Counted from the stretch's first letter, positions 34,807 to 46,371 are shown. The stretch: DNA of 64,000 nucleotides from Parelaphostrongylus tenuis (GCA_019055375.1 JAHQIW010004384.1:1-64000); one strand, 5' to 3'. Program-made: numbers and translations. Notes: generated by a model from the letters alone, not told the origin.

Positions 34807-35509
34807 AGTAGCATGGAATGCATGGGATGAAGATCCCTTTCGCTGGGCAAGAACTTTTCATAAGGATTTAGTAAATATTCGAAAGCTTGAATCTCGCTAC
34901 TACACAATATGAACGCTTTTTAAAAAACCCTTCTGTGATGCTGTGAAATTTGAAACAAAATTATGCTCAACATCGGCAACGCAATTTTATTATTACTTCG
35001 CTGGAAGCATGAGAATCTCAGGAAATCTTTTTGTATCAGAGTCATGCACTTTATCTTAGAGTTTCTTTTAAAGCGGATTCAAACACTCTTTTTGAAATTA
35101 TTTTGATTCCTAATTCAATTAATTCTCATCTATTCGAGCGATTGCCGTGTTGAAACCGCGGGCAGTTCCCCTGCGCCTCTCCCTGTAGCCAGTATATTAG
35201 CCAAAAAACACATGCCGGCGCATGTAAATCAATCTAATTTTTCCAACTACACTGCAGAAAAACAATCTCTCCAGAAAATTAGCACGACGTTGGAACCGAA
35301 ATAGGCTAAAGGAAGAGCTTTGTCTTGCGAAAATTAAGAGCGTGTGAGACACAAATGTTTTCCTTTCGTTGAAGCATTATAAAAAGACTTTTTTGGAAAA
35401 CGGCTATGTAGGACAGTAGCCAGAGATTTAGGCATACGAATGATTACCAGCACTCCCATCAAAGTTGTTGTCTAGCGAAAAGGATCGTTTCCTCATCCTA
35501 TGCTACCTA
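34807..35509. mobile_element. foldback element family F1, best-bounded copy
   Basis: Arms 34,807-34,960 and 35,345-35,509 are inverted relative to each other. Shared sequence from the outer end: GTAGCAT...GGATGA, then ATCC(C/T)TTTCGCT, AA(C/T)ATTCG..GC(T/C)T(G/A)AATCTC and the AAAAGACTTTTTTGG-like inner motif. The 390-bp interior has no open frame. Related arms lie at 60,348, 30,277 and 26,240. This is a non-autonomous foldback element of unknown transposase source. Confidence 0.65.
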
Positions 35510-36329
35510 ACGGAAAAGTACCGTAAAATGAAATGTTAAAGGACATCAGTCCCTGAAAGATGCGTTTTGCATTCGAGATTTTCAGGCATTATGGAATTCT
35601 TAAATACCTATCTGACCTATGCAATTGTTTGGGGTGGAATATATATCTATGAAATAACTGTCTTAGTCCTCTAAACAGGTCTCGCAACAATTCCAACGCA
35701 GGAGGGATAGATGCCTTGACAAGTCCGGAACGCAGGCTCGGACAATGAAGAACTCATTGTGCGTTGCAGAACACCTCTAATCACTATGCAGCTTGCGCCC
35801 ATTAACGGCTTATTTCTTGATAATTTTTCTCCATGTGACTCTAAGGTCTTATGTGATTCAAAACATGAAATATTTTACATTAAGTGCACATTCCGCCATC
35901 CAGCATCAGTTTTCCCCCTGACCAGAAACCTATAGTGTTATGAAAGAGCTCTCACTTCTGTTGTTGTACCTCTAGTTCTGCTGTACGGTCCAACTGGTCA
36001 TGAACAATACATTAGTGTCTATCCAAACATTTTTTTCTGTAACTTCGGTCAATACTCACTCATGGAACGAAAATAAAGATAAAGAAGATTTTTGAGTTGA
36101 TCTCTTGATGTTATTCGCTCAAAATGATAATTTCACTCCTAATGATGGTGTTATTAATTTGTATGGCAATAGTGGAAGTATATATTATCAACGATTTACT
36201 AATGTCTTCGGTTTTCGCGCCTATAAAATAAATGGAAATGGCAATTACTGTACACATATGAAAAATTATCCAGCATTAATCCTAATCACCTTTTTTGCTC
36301 TCTGTATTCAGTCTTTTAAATTTCGCCGT
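35510..36329. other. unassigned sequence
   Basis: An 88-codon plus frame at 36,105-36,371 extends into the duplicated block and its C-terminal part is not conserved in the paralogue, so I do not accept it as a gene. Confidence 0.35.
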
Positions 36330-37345
36330 ACCATCCACATTCACCACCAACGTTATCGCTGTTCTATTTGAATTTTAGGGTAAACTAATGTGGCGCAACA
36401 ATGAGTACAAGGTGTGTGAAAAGAAAGAAGAGAAGATCGATTCGCAATTGTAATTGATATGGTTACAGGAGATATTTGCATTTTATGACCATATACAAAA
36501 CCATGAATAAAAAAGGACAAGCTTCAGACAAGCTCGGCGTTGTTTGATCCCTGAGGGATGCGCCATGCCTTCGTCTTTATTTTCTAATTCTTTTGAGGTG
36601 ATTGATCTGAGACCAGTCTGGTTCCAATTTACCGACCCCGGAGGGATGGACAGATTCGTGAGCCATGAGCGAGAGATCGAACAAATGACATCGTGTGCGA
36701 CGCAGAGCACCTCTAACCACTGCGACAAATGCGACACAAATACTTGAATTCAAATCGGAACCAAACTATGGTCTTTTCCAAAAGCAACTAGACCGGGTAA
36801 GACTATAGCAATCTAGACAAACAAGATCTAAATTGTTGCAGTTAGAAATATCCTTCTCTTCGCTATGACCAATAAGCGAACAGCGTTTTCGCATAAATAC
36901 CTTTGAAGCTTGTCGAGGCGAAATCTTACAACCGGATAATCTCTAAAATATAGACAATTGTAATGACATCACATACTTCTTTTTACCATAACGCCATTGA
37001 TATAGAAACATTATTAGCAAACTAGCGAGATGTGCTCCCATGAAAGTTGCTTGGGTAACGTCACTAATTTCGAGTAATTTCCGTTTTCCGCCCTTTGTCT
37101 GAACTTTTGGAAAAAAAAGCGTTTTTTTTTTTTGTTTTCAGAAGTTTCCATAATTCTTCGATAGCTCGGGTGATGTACTGATTAACTGGATTTCTCTAAA
37201 CCCCATGGGCTGTAGTCATTATAAGTAACGTGAATTAGAAGCACTGAATTAGAAAACGGTGACTCATACTCGCAAGCTAGAAGAATAAGATCGTGGAATC
37301 ACTGATTTATTATAGTATGATCATATCACATCAATTGTAATAACA
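36330..37345 (+). repeat. segmental duplication S2, copy 1 (carries SINE-A, lacks R element)
   Basis: Collinear with 53,735-54,895. Shared blocks include CCATCCACATTCACCACCAACG, GATAGC(T/C)(C/T)GGGTGATGTACTGATT and TGTGAATTAGAAGCACTG. The two copies differ by insertions: this copy has the SINE at 36,525-36,740 while the other has R5 at 53,855-54,195. At 36,438-36,450 it keeps a single CGATTCGCAATTG corresponding to the duplicated target of R5. Confidence 0.8.
36525..36740 (-). repeat. SINE-A copy with internal deletion
   Basis: Minus-strand copy of the family at 47,215: GGTGCTCTGCGTCGCACACG, the B-box region, GAATCTGTCCATCCCTCCGG, GGTAAATTGGAACCAGAC and the 3' part AAGGCATGGCGCATCCCTCA. The middle (accumulating about 80 bp in full copies) is missing. 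The open frames over it on both strands are fortuitous. Confidence 0.8.
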
Positions 37346-40137
37346 AAATCCATGTTATAGTCAAATTTATTGGTATCGAAAGAATAAGATCGATTAGAAT
37401 AGAAATCACGTTTCGTTGTACTTTTGCGGTTTTATCACTGGGCGTCATACTTTGGGAGTGGTAGCATACGTTGTGCTATAGTATCAAAAGTGATTTTTCC
37501 AAAGTTTTATCATAGCTGAAGATTATTTTCGAGTCGCAAACTGTCTGTAGAGCAAACAGTTCATTCCTTCAATATGGTTTGTCGAAGTCATGGAAGAGTT
37601 CCATAGTTCAATCCTCAACTGCAGCTCAAAGTACACTGAGCAGAGCGTGTCACCCATGATTAATTACTCATGGTTTCTCTCTCACGCAAAGCGCAAGTAA
37701 ACTGCACCCGTGCAAAAATGCACTTCTTGTATTCAGTTAGGCAGGACCCACCGAGTTTTAGCGTTCGATAGAAGAATGAAATCTTCTCGGTGTCTGTTAA
37801 ATTTCTCTGCCACTGGATCAGATGAACGGAGATAAATGCATAGAAAATAAGTATTCGGTGCTGAGCAGTTGCCATTCACCAAGCATTTCATGTGATTTTA
37901 GTACCGCAGAGATAACTGAATGGCGTACAGCATACACAGCGACATGCTGGAGCCTTTCCATAGTTTAAGCTCATGCCTTTATTCTCCCATACAAGACAGC
38001 CACCAATTGCTGACTCAAGAGAGGTGGAAAGCATGGATAGTCCTGGCATAGGGCTAAACCAATCGATGATCATCTGACTATGCACACCCTTCGACCACTG
38101 TGCCTCGCGAGCTCTATCAATAGTTTTGTAGGTGACAACAGTCCTTCTTCACAATAGTGCAGCGCAGAAATCACTTCTTGCCATAAATTTGACCTTAGAT
38201 CGTGTTATGCCAACAGACTGGTCATTTTTCCACCCTCTTGTGTCATTAAAAGGGATAAATTTAGAGTGGTCCATAATGGCTTCGTAATATATCATAGAAA
38301 AACTAAGTGGAATTGTCTTGTATTCAACCCTTATAGCTATGGATATTGTGCTTTAGCATAATTGTCCTTACACATGGCTGCATGGCCTTGGCGTACCAAC
38401 CCTGCAACCTATAAAGAAAAAAGCCATGTAATTTTTGAATACGCTTTCAGTGAAACACATCTGAAGAGTGCTAGCACTTGTGATGAAGCTACCATAGACA
38501 GAACTGTTGCCTCCAACTGAATCGATATCACCTTAGCCATTATGCCATGATGATCATTTATTCCAGAATAAACTTTCGCTCCGTGAGATTTCGTTGACTA
38601 CTAGTGATAATTTTTTAGCTATCATGTGTAGTAGGACGAATGCAATGAATTGCTTAGAGCTGCCTTGCAATACACAAATGTTTCGTGCTTCAACAACGCG
38701 TCCGGACTAACCTAGTTTCATTTATACGAAATATGCAAATTGGTAACAGAATTGTGTGGAAGTGATTAAAACGGTATTTTGATACATTAAGTTGCCCGAC
38801 TATTACCTTCACACTAATGATCTCCTCATATCTTTCATCCTATCTCAATTTGGCATCGTCAAAAGTCTTTGGTATGCTGGAGAATGTTCTAATAGCTTTG
38901 GTAGACAATCGCATTCGGTCATAGCATTCACTCACCGTCTAAATCAAAAAGCCTACGAAAAATAATGTTTTGATGGACACCTTATGAATTAACCGACCAC
39001 GTCCACTTGCCACACGTAAAACGGGGTGGACCACGATACCGCGTTCACCTTACAGTCCTAATATTGTTCCAATGGCTCATCACCTCTTCTGCGTTCTTAC
39101 TAGCATCTGCGGGGTAAAAAATTGAAGACTACAATCAGATCAAAGGTGACTTCACCGACTTCTTTCAACTCTACTTCCATTCTTTTTGAAAGAAAGGCAT
39201 CAAACGTTTGTGTAGCAAATGACTGAATATCATTGATCATGACGGTGATTATATTTGCTGCTCAAATAAATGGTTAAATTGATAAAAGTGTCGAAATGTG
39301 AATATGGTGATGGGAAAATAAGCTTGTGTCCAAATAAGCCTTTGCAAGTCATAACATTTGTCAAATAGGCATCCTATAGCCTTCCGATGCCACGAGCAGA
39401 GTCAAAGTCATGGCACATAATTCGCAGATTAATCAACTGCGAAGGCATTCTCCTCTCATCGTAGTAGTAAATGCGCTTTGAAATACTAATAAATGAGGTA
39501 GAGCTTCCTAGTACAAATTAATCTAAATGTAATGAGATGTTGTAAAACTGCCTCCCAGGACGTGCTTGTTTATTCTCATTCTTGAACAAAACATCATTCA
39601 CAATATCTTTCAATGAATTATTTTCAAAACCTCGCTTACGATTTCACTATAGTCTGAAAGAATGTTTCAAACAGCCTTTCCGACGTTGGTGCACTAGTTA
39701 CGTACCCTTCGGCGGCCTGGGCAGCCTCATCAGGGCTGAATGTCGTAAGGGCTCACTCCTACACCCTCCGGCAATTCCTGGTACTAGTATGAGTGAGTCA
39801 TACGATATCCGGCTCTTATCAGGCAGACGAGAGACCGTCGCAAAGTACGTAAGTTGTTGACGTACCGACCTCCTCTAAAAGGCTTGAAACACTCTCCCAG
39901 ACTACATTCAGTTTCAAGCGAGGTTTCAAATTAGGCAATTGAAATTGCATGCTTCCTAAAGGGCGAAAAACTTCATCGAATGAAAATAATTGAAAAGCGC
40001 AGCATCACGTGATAATTTACGCTTGAACATCGAGATAACTATTCGAGTTTTGTTTCCGTCAATGTTGAAACACGGCTGAGAGAAAGGCAAGACAAGGGCA
40101 GCGATGGTGTAAGGGGTGACAAATGAGCTCTTAAGTC
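37346..40137. other. unassigned, 2.8 kb
   Basis: Minus frames at 37,660-37,875 and 37,888-38,085 (IGGCLVWENKGMSLNYGKAP) are unassigned. 39,665-39,870 is a GC-rich island inside AT-rich sequence, with a plus frame (39,582-39,860) that I cannot identify. Its minus strand contains CTGATGAGG and GCCGAAGG, which superficially resemble a hammerhead core but do not close into one. Nothing else was recognised. Confidence 0.35.
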
Positions 40138-40465
40138 TTGAAAGCCTCTTCGGGCTTCAAATCTAACTCTTTTGTCTGCAACGGGAGATTATTTCTTGAT
40201 ACGAATATCCTCACAGTAAAATTTGATGGACACTTTTCCGTTTGGGAAAGGCCAATTGAAGAAGAACTTTTTGTCGTGTCAAGGTTCTCCAGTAAACTCT
40301 CAATCACTCGAGCAGAGAATTTACTGTTCGTCATTTATATCCGTCGATACCTGGCACATAAGGATACATCTAAATGTAAAAGGAGTTTTCGAATGAGGAA
40401 AATAACTTGCTCAAAGAGGCAAGCCTTCTCTCGCGATACAGTATCGTTTCCCAGTCTGAGAATGT

Positions 40466-40891
40466 GTGTCGATTCCTTACGAAAAGAAAGCTTGCGCGAT
40501 TGGCAGCCAGCTGATATCAGTCAAACTCGACATTGACCTCAAACCTTCTACGACATCTGACAGCGTGAAACAAGAGCCATCAAGGGGGATCAAATCTCGG
40601 ATGGATAAAGTGACATTCAGTGATGACAAATTTAGAAAAAAGCAATCAAAACATGACATTCTGCCGTCTGAGATTTTTTTTGAAGTATTATATATGTTTG
40701 CGTTCCCAGTCACTTGGAAAACATACGTCAACACGCTTCACTCTGTAATTCCAACACAAGCCCATTTTGACAACATGACGACTAACCTCTTCATAGAGAC
40801 ATATCCAGTGAACCAAGAGACCTATAGACATGTCACTATTAAGAAGATGTTAAGCCAATCAACTAACATCCGTTACCAGTCTTCACTTTGA
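40466..40891 (+). CDS. hypothetical coding-like frame (141 codons)
   Basis: One of the longest frames outside transposons. It starts MSIPYEKKACAIGSQLISVK and includes DSVKQEPSRGIKSRMDKVTF and FFEVLYMFAFPVTWKTYVNT, ending TAG-free at TGA near 40,891. A second plus frame overlaps upstream (40,138-40,536; VKFDGHFSVWERPIEEELF). The opposite strand is also open over parts of the same stretch, and a GTAAGG donor on the minus strand near 40,478 is an alternative reading. No family was recognised and the coding strand is uncertain. Confidence 0.3.
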   Translation: MSIPYEKKACAIGSQLISVKLDIDLKPSTTSDSVKQEPSRGIKSRMDKVTFSDDKFRKKQSKHDILPSEIFFEVLYMFAFPVTWKTYVNTLHSVIPTQAHFDNMTTNLFIETYPVNQETYRHVTIKKMLSQSTNIRYQSSL

Positions 40892-41599
40892 CAAGAACAC
40901 CTCTCAACTAGGGCTGGTCAAATTGTTTGATCTGAGTTTGTCACAATGACGTCTCCATGGTATCGATTCCTTCTCTCCCCATGCCATTAGTTGTAAAAAC
41001 ATTCCACATAATAAGCAGTTCCTGCTTCATTCATCTGATTCTGATCATCTCATGTCGACCTGGAGCTCTGCAATCGTACGCAAAAGTCCTAGCGCGCTTT
41101 TTTCATTCAACAGAAACACGGAAATACTTCATTTACTCTGAAAATTTTGTCTGTTGATGTGTCAGTATTGCAAAACAAAACTCTAGTTATACTCGTTCAA
41201 GGATAAGCACCGCAGCGCTTCTTGGGCGGCCGTTGAACCGGTTCGCTTCGAGGTATGCAAGTATTCTAATACTGGGCCACAAATGCATTGCGTTCACTAA
41301 TACAGTTTTTTACGCCATTGATGAAGTAAGTAGTCTTATTCTGAGTGTAAAAGTACGAGTTTGTTTTATTAGACCATCACTGCCATTGATTTCCAATTTG
41401 TTTTGACTCTTACATATATGTACAAGGTGCGTAAGGAATTCGCAAAAAATTTTATTCTGTTGATTTTAGCATTGAGGTGATTTTTAAATCAGTACTGATA
41501 ATTTTATTGCCAGTCACCTAATGGCACGACGCATGCCGATGTCGACCATATACTCACACACAGAAGATGGCGTCTACTTGACACATCTGTAGTCCCATC
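40892..41599. other. unassigned sequence
   Basis: No supported gene. The 66-codon plus frame at 40,957-41,157 has no motif. Confidence 0.35.
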
Positions 41600-41870
41600 A
41601 TTTTGTACTGGGTCAGATCATCGTCTTCTTCGTGCGAAGATTCCTTAGATGAAGGCGTCTTTGCCGAAACGTCAGCCACAAACAATCGCGAAAACCCATC
41701 GACCTGAAAGAAGAACAATCGATTGGGAAAAGATACCAACCTCGTGAAGCTTTAAATAAAGATCAGTTTTCTAAGCTTTTCTTCCCATTTTCAACGTTTT
41801 ATATTATTAACATGCCGAGGTTTCAAGAACGTCGGTCTTTCGAGTCATTGAAGTTTGTCGAGAATATCAC
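41600..41870 (+). repeat. Penelope-like tail with degenerate hammerhead motif
   Basis: TAGATGAAGGC then a 6-nt spacer then GCCGAAACGTCAGCCAC at 41,647-41,678 keeps stem II AGGC/GCC, GAAA, the ACGU stem III and the AGCC strand of stem I, but the 5' partner of stem I is lost. The tail ends with ATGCCGAGGTTTC...CGTCGGTCTT near 41,813-41,842, shared with 8,973. The minus frame at 41,554-41,739 over it is fortuitous. Confidence 0.6.
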
Positions 41871-42126
41871 ACCCCCATAATCCTTACATTTGTCGATACT
41901 TTCCTATTATGGCGGCGCCACTTGAGGCCTCCGATAAGAACGTATTTTTCGCTTTTGCGAAAACACTTTTGTAGTATATCGACAGCTCAAATATAGTGAA
42001 TTTCAATGGCATGTTTGATTTCTCAAATAGCTTACTTTTGGCGCGACCAGTCAAAATAAGATTTTGTTCCTTATTCAAGATTTCTCACTGGATGAAAGTT
42101 TTGCTGTAATGAATTTTATTAACCCG

Positions 42127-42404
42127 ATGATGTAGAGTGGTGTGCAAAAGCGTTTACGTCAGCCGGGATTCGAACCCAGATCTTACTCATTTCGTTCAAT
42201 GTGGGTTCAATGCGATAATGACTACCACGCCACACCCTAGACGGCTGGCTGTTGACAGACAACGCGTTGTAGCGTAAAAAGAGTGGAGCGCAAAACGAGC
42301 GTCGGTGGTGCAACGGTCTAGCACATGATCACGGAAAGAGTAAGATCTGGGTTTGAAACCCGGCTGGCGCAAACGCTTTTGCACACCACTCTACATCATT
42401 GGCT
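42127..42404. repeat. head-to-head pair of tRNA-derived SINE-B sequences (palindrome)
   Basis: 42,127-42,199 and 42,330-42,402 are inverted copies matching at roughly 66 of 72 positions by eye, including AGATCTTACTC, AACCCAGATC and TGCAAAAGCGTTT. Both arms contain a B-box-like GGGTTTGAAACCC/GGGTTCGAATCCC. The 130-bp spacer contains both A-box regions. Minus frames at 42,119-42,384 are fortuitous. Confidence 0.8.
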
Positions 42405-42440
42405 TTATTGAGACATCATAACACCGCAATAGATGGTCAA
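42240..42440 (+). repeat. SINE-B, best-preserved copy
   Basis: About 200 bp. The segment 42,299-42,370 can be drawn as a tRNA-like fold: acceptor GCGTCGG with CTGGCGC (7 pairs including wobbles), D arm GTGC/GCAC, T arm CTGGG-TTTGAAA-CCCGG. The anticodon arm is poor, so it is a tRNA-derived SINE head and not a tRNA gene. The tail ends ATGGTCAAATAAAA. Related copies lie at 12,780, 13,010, 15,880, 16,080 and 23,277. Confidence 0.7.
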
Positions 42441-43193
42441 ATAAAATGATTTCCGTTTGAATTTTTGATTGTTAGATAGAGACACTCTTTCCGATTATAG
42501 TGGTATATTTCGCTTCCGGAAAGGTGTTCTTCAAACTTTGTAACGACCGAAAGAATATTGGGTTTCACACTCAGTGACCACTTCTAGTCGGCTCATTATC
42601 AATGAAATCGATGAGAATTAAAAGACAGTTAAAGGTGTTTGACTTGTAATGACTAATCAATGTGGGGAATGCTGAGATGCCTCGTCAGCCATGAGTATTG
42701 CGAAATCCCATCCACATACCTGGCAATGCGTGGTGGCCAGGTGCCGTCGCTGCATTGCAGCGCCCTAACCTATTACAGCTCACTAAGTCCTTTCCAAAAA
42801 CCAGATACATTACAGGATTCAGCAGGATTCAGACTATCGAATGTTTTCTAAAAGTTTGGAGGAAATGCTCTCCCCGACAAAAGGCGCGTTGAAACGCCTC
42901 AAGTGTGAAACATGCTTTTATTTTGGCTGGTACAGCGAACTGAAATGTTTCCTCAGAATCTAAGTATATCGCTGGAATAACCTAGATTTGAGCTATTAAT
43001 TAAGCTTAGAAACAAGTTGGAAGAATTGAAAAAACACCGTTATTTCCGAAGGAGTGCGGAGAACAGCGATGATTGAAATTCGTGAAACTCACTCTTCTTG
43101 TGCGAATTGCAGAGCTCTAAGAAGTTCTTTCCAAACAGCAAACAATTTTTTTAGCCATAAAGATTTGCTTTATCTAATAGTTAAAATTCTATA
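42441..43193. other. unassigned sequence
   Basis: Two overlapping plus frames at 42,660-42,892 are motif-free. Nothing else was recognised. Confidence 0.35.
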
Positions 43194-43275
43194 TAAAAAA
43201 AGCTTCTATTAGGCGAGAAATCTTCAAATGTGGATAAAAAAAGCTTCTATTAGGCGAGAAATCTTCAAATGTGGA
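43194..43275 (+). repeat. perfect 41-bp tandem duplication
   Basis: Two identical units (43,194-43,234 and 43,235-43,275), each TAAAAAAAGCTTCTATTAGG followed by CGAGAAATCTTCAAATGTGGA. They lie about 25 bp beyond the 3' terminus of the RTE copy at 43,302. Confidence 0.95.
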
Positions 43276-43301
43276 ACAAAATCTCATTTTGACTGGTATC
43301 A

Positions 43302-44256
43302 CCTGTATCACCTGTCGTACCGTTGATCGTCGAGTGACTCGAGCGGGTACCAACAACTCTTCCATATTTCCCTATCGCGTGCAAGAGTAGCCCAGTGGGT
43401 CCTCCTCGCTCTAAGGATTCGCCGAGCATCATATCTTTCTTCTATCGCTTTCGTGAAAATATCGGACCAACGGGTCAGTGGTCCTCCTTAAGAGCGCTTG
43501 ACGTCCCGAGGAATCCAGTCGGTAACGGCTCTCGTCCATCGGTTTTCGTTGAAGCGCATCACGTGACCGGCCCACCTTATTTTCGATATCCTGGAGTGTA
43601 GAACGGCGTCTCTGATTTTCGATCGTTGACGTAGATCGGAACTTCGGATTCTTTCTCTCATTTGCGAGATACGGGATACGCTTAGCATTGACCTTTCGAC
43701 TGCGCGTTCGATAACGGCAAGTGATCTTTCATCCTCCTTATGCAGCGATCAGGTTTCTGCTGCATACGTCAGGGCAGGGATAATTGTCGAGTCGAAAAGG
43801 TGGGCACGGATTCAGATGTTCTTTGTCCTCTTGCACTACATCTTCGATGCTCTTGAACGTTCCCCAAGCCGCTCGTTTCCTCCTGCTTAACTCTGGAGAT
43901 AGGTCGTTCATCATGTTGATTTCACGACCTAGATAGATGTAACTGGAGCATTCGGAAATTGTCGTTCCGTTGAGCGTGAATGGGGCATTAGAAACCCATC
44001 CGTTCCTCATGAACATTGTTTTCGTTAGATCCAGATGAAGACCAATCTTTCCACAGGCGTTATCGAAATCGGTCAAAATTCGTTCCGCTTGGCTGATGTT
44101 TGGTGTTATGAGGGCGATATCGTCAGCAAAGCGAAGATGGTTCAATTGTCGACCGTCACTTTTCGCTCCCATTTCGTTCCATTCTAATGTTCGCATGACG
44201 TTTTGTATGGTGGCAGTGAATAGTTTTGGCGAAATTGTATCGCCTTGACTAATATT
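43302..44256 (-). pseudogene. RTE retrotransposon, 3' fragment (subfamily 1)
   Basis: About 90% identical by eye to 27,736-28,690. Contains the RT palm box FADD (near 44,125), KTMFMRNGWVSNAPFTLNG, GREINMMNDLSPELSRRKR and the C-terminal WAGHVMRFNENRWTRAVTDW with frameshifts near 43,740 and 43,835. 5' truncation is at about 44,256, so the endonuclease and most of RT are missing. The 3' end carries the tandem tail GGTGATACAGGTGATAC typical of RTE insertions. Confidence 0.92.
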
Positions 44257-44339
44257 TTGCCTGGTACGGCATCGAAAACAAACACTATGAGAAGTAGACT
44301 ATACCTTTGAAATTCACTTGAGTTAAGCTATCAGATAAT

Positions 44340-45565
44340 CATACATTCGTCAGATAACAGCATAGAATACGCATGCGCCTTTACCTAAGACCTCAACTGG
44401 CGCCGCAGAGAACAGTACCCATTTATCGTCTACGAAAGAGCGTTGGATAGCGTCGAAACGAGTGCAGTCCTATCAGCACTCGTCGATCAAGAAATGAATC
44501 CGCCCTATATAAGAAACATGTCAGATTGCTATCAAAACTGTACCAAAAAATACAGCTTTTTCATCGACATCTGACCATATCAATTGGTAAAAAGGTTCAA
44601 CATGGCGATACAGTATCGCCAATGCTGTTCACCGCCGCGCTGCAGTGGGTAATGAAGTCACTCAAATGGGAAGAGAAGGGCATTCGTATTGATGAAAATT
44701 CCTGTCGCATCTTCGTTTTGCAAACGACATCGCCATCTTTTCGAAAAACAGCAATGATGCAGAGACAATGCTAAAGGCATCGAACGAAGAGGGAAAGAAG
44801 ATTGGATTACGTCTTAATAGGATGAAGACCTAGTTCATAAAGGACCCATGGAGTAATGGTTATCAAATCGAATTGGATGGCTATCTGATTACAGAAACCA
44901 CCTCGTATGTGCACCTTGGGCGTTCATTGAAGATGGAAAACAACATGAGAAAAAACTAGATAGAAGGAGGAGAGCAGTAAGGGCCGCATTCGGGCCTCTC
45001 AAGAAAGCCACCGACAAGCTAACGGATCTGAAACTTCGTGCTCACCTTTTTGATTAAACGGTCCTTGTGGTGCTCTGCTACGCAGCTGAGACGTGGACTG
45101 ATACTTCAACCACGTCAAGACTGCAACGAACAACTCACAGAGCGCTTGAACGATGTTTTCTCAAATTTAGTCAGCGCACACAAGATCTGGCTGCTCAGAT
45201 TGTTAAGGTATACCCCATGTATGTGACAACGAAGTCTATACATCTACAGTGGAACAAGGATGGGCCGGTCATTTTGTGGGAAGAACAAACGACAGATGAA
45301 GAGAGGAATTGTAGAGTGGATTCCACGACAATGCACGCGTCCTCGGGAACGACCACCTACACATTAAGCGGACGTGTTCGTGAGAGAATCGCAAAGCTGT
45401 TCTCGCAGTTCCCGATATTTTTCAGACCACGGTATGACACTCGTAGCAGCCGCCATGCTCAAATAAGAGCACCGTCATGGACGACTGTCTCGCAGCTAAA
45501 GGACGAATGAACATGTGATGGGGACCGCACAATCAGTGAAGACGAACTATTCAAGTAACAGGTAA
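44340..45565 (+). pseudogene. RTE retrotransposon, 5'-truncated (subfamily 2)
   Basis: Frameshifted RT and C-terminal domain: YERALDSVETSAVLSALVDQ, GKKVQHGDTVSPMLFTAALQ, FANDIAIFSKN (FADD to FAND), YVHLGRSLKM, AAETWTDTSTTSR and RALERCFLKF. It is collinear with the tail at 19,005-19,560 and clearly distinct from subfamily 1. The altered catalytic motif (second residue pair AND) and many stops show it is dead. It lies tail-away from the minus-strand RTE that ends 80 bp upstream. Confidence 0.85.
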
Positions 45566-45569
45566 GTCC

Positions 45570-46215
45570 CAATTTTATTGATTTCTTGCTTAACTTTGGC
45601 CTAAATTCTGTTTTATTTATTTGTCGAATTTCAGTTGTGCTTGTGTTATGGATCGTGATAATCAACGAAGCGCAGTAAATGCGTTGCACAAGATGATTGC
45701 ACATATTTTCAACGTATTCCGTCCCGAACGGGTTTCAAAGTCGTTCTAAGCGCATCTCGCTAGTGTAGGCAGTAGCCGAAAGTTTTTCCTTCAGTATTGA
45801 CCACAAGGAATAGTCCATCGAATTGAAATAAAGTGAATTTGCCGGCCAAATGCTCTTGAGTCTAAGGTCAGGAAAGTGCTGTTAAGAGATGGCAGTTGTT
45901 TAACAACGGGTCGAATGCGCGTGAGCTTACTCCAGTTGAAACATAAATCCGTCGGAGCCAAAGTGCTGAGTACTCCAAGGCTCCAATACATTACGTGAAA
46001 CTTGCTGGTGATAGCTGGTAGCACTAATTTTGACGTTTCTTTCAATGAAAACCAACGGAGGCTTTCCGGTGACGCAAACGACGTCTCAAGCCATCACAGA
46101 GGCTGGAAAATCACTGTGGCCTAGAGTTTCTGCTGCTGCGAACTTCTGCTGACCCTCCTCGAAAAGTTGACGCCGATTTTGGTCTTGAGACGAATATGGC
46201 GGAGACGTGTGCATC
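45570..46215 (-). pseudogene. Tc1/mariner superfamily (maT-like) transposase remnant
   Basis: Minus-strand translation across frameshifts gives FPASVMA-DVVCVTGKPPLV, FIERNVKISATSYHQQV, VLEPWSTQHFGSDGFMFQLE and WPANSLYFNSMDYSLWSILK, which follow the order of maT/Tc1 transposases (PASVMVWG, PLVFI, LLPW..HFG..FQQDSAP, WPPNSPDLNPMDYS-W). The second and third catalytic Asp positions are replaced (stop and Tyr). The element's 3' terminal sequence recurs inverted at 46,225-46,345 and directly at 50,490-50,610. Confidence 0.75.
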
Positions 46216-46224
46216 TTATGAAAT

Positions 46225-46345
46225 TCAATTACTGCAGTTCGTTGATTTTTACGATTCATAACCTGAGCATAGCTGAAAATAGACGAATAAATAGAAGGGA
46301 CTCTGGACCAGAACTGAAGAAGGTATTCATGATGTTTTTTTGTGA
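46225..46345 (+). repeat. maT-like element terminal sequence, inverted copy
   Basis: TACTGCAGTTCGTTGATTTT...AATAAATAGAAG matches the reverse of 45,595-45,690 and the direct copy at 50,495-50,580. It may be the opposite terminus or a partial second insertion. Confidence 0.6.
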
Positions 46346-46371
46346 TCCGTCTTAACAGTGTTTTCTTTCAC

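Noticed and set aside
39690..39760. CTGATGAGG...GCCGAAGG on the minus strand, hammerhead-like
   Set aside because: The GAAA box reads GAAG followed by G, stem III cannot close near a UH cleavage site and the stem I partner lies too far away. It does not fold as a hammerhead.
42299..42370. Possible tRNA gene
   Set aside because: Acceptor, D and T arms can be drawn but the anticodon arm fails, and the segment is one of several copies of a SINE family.
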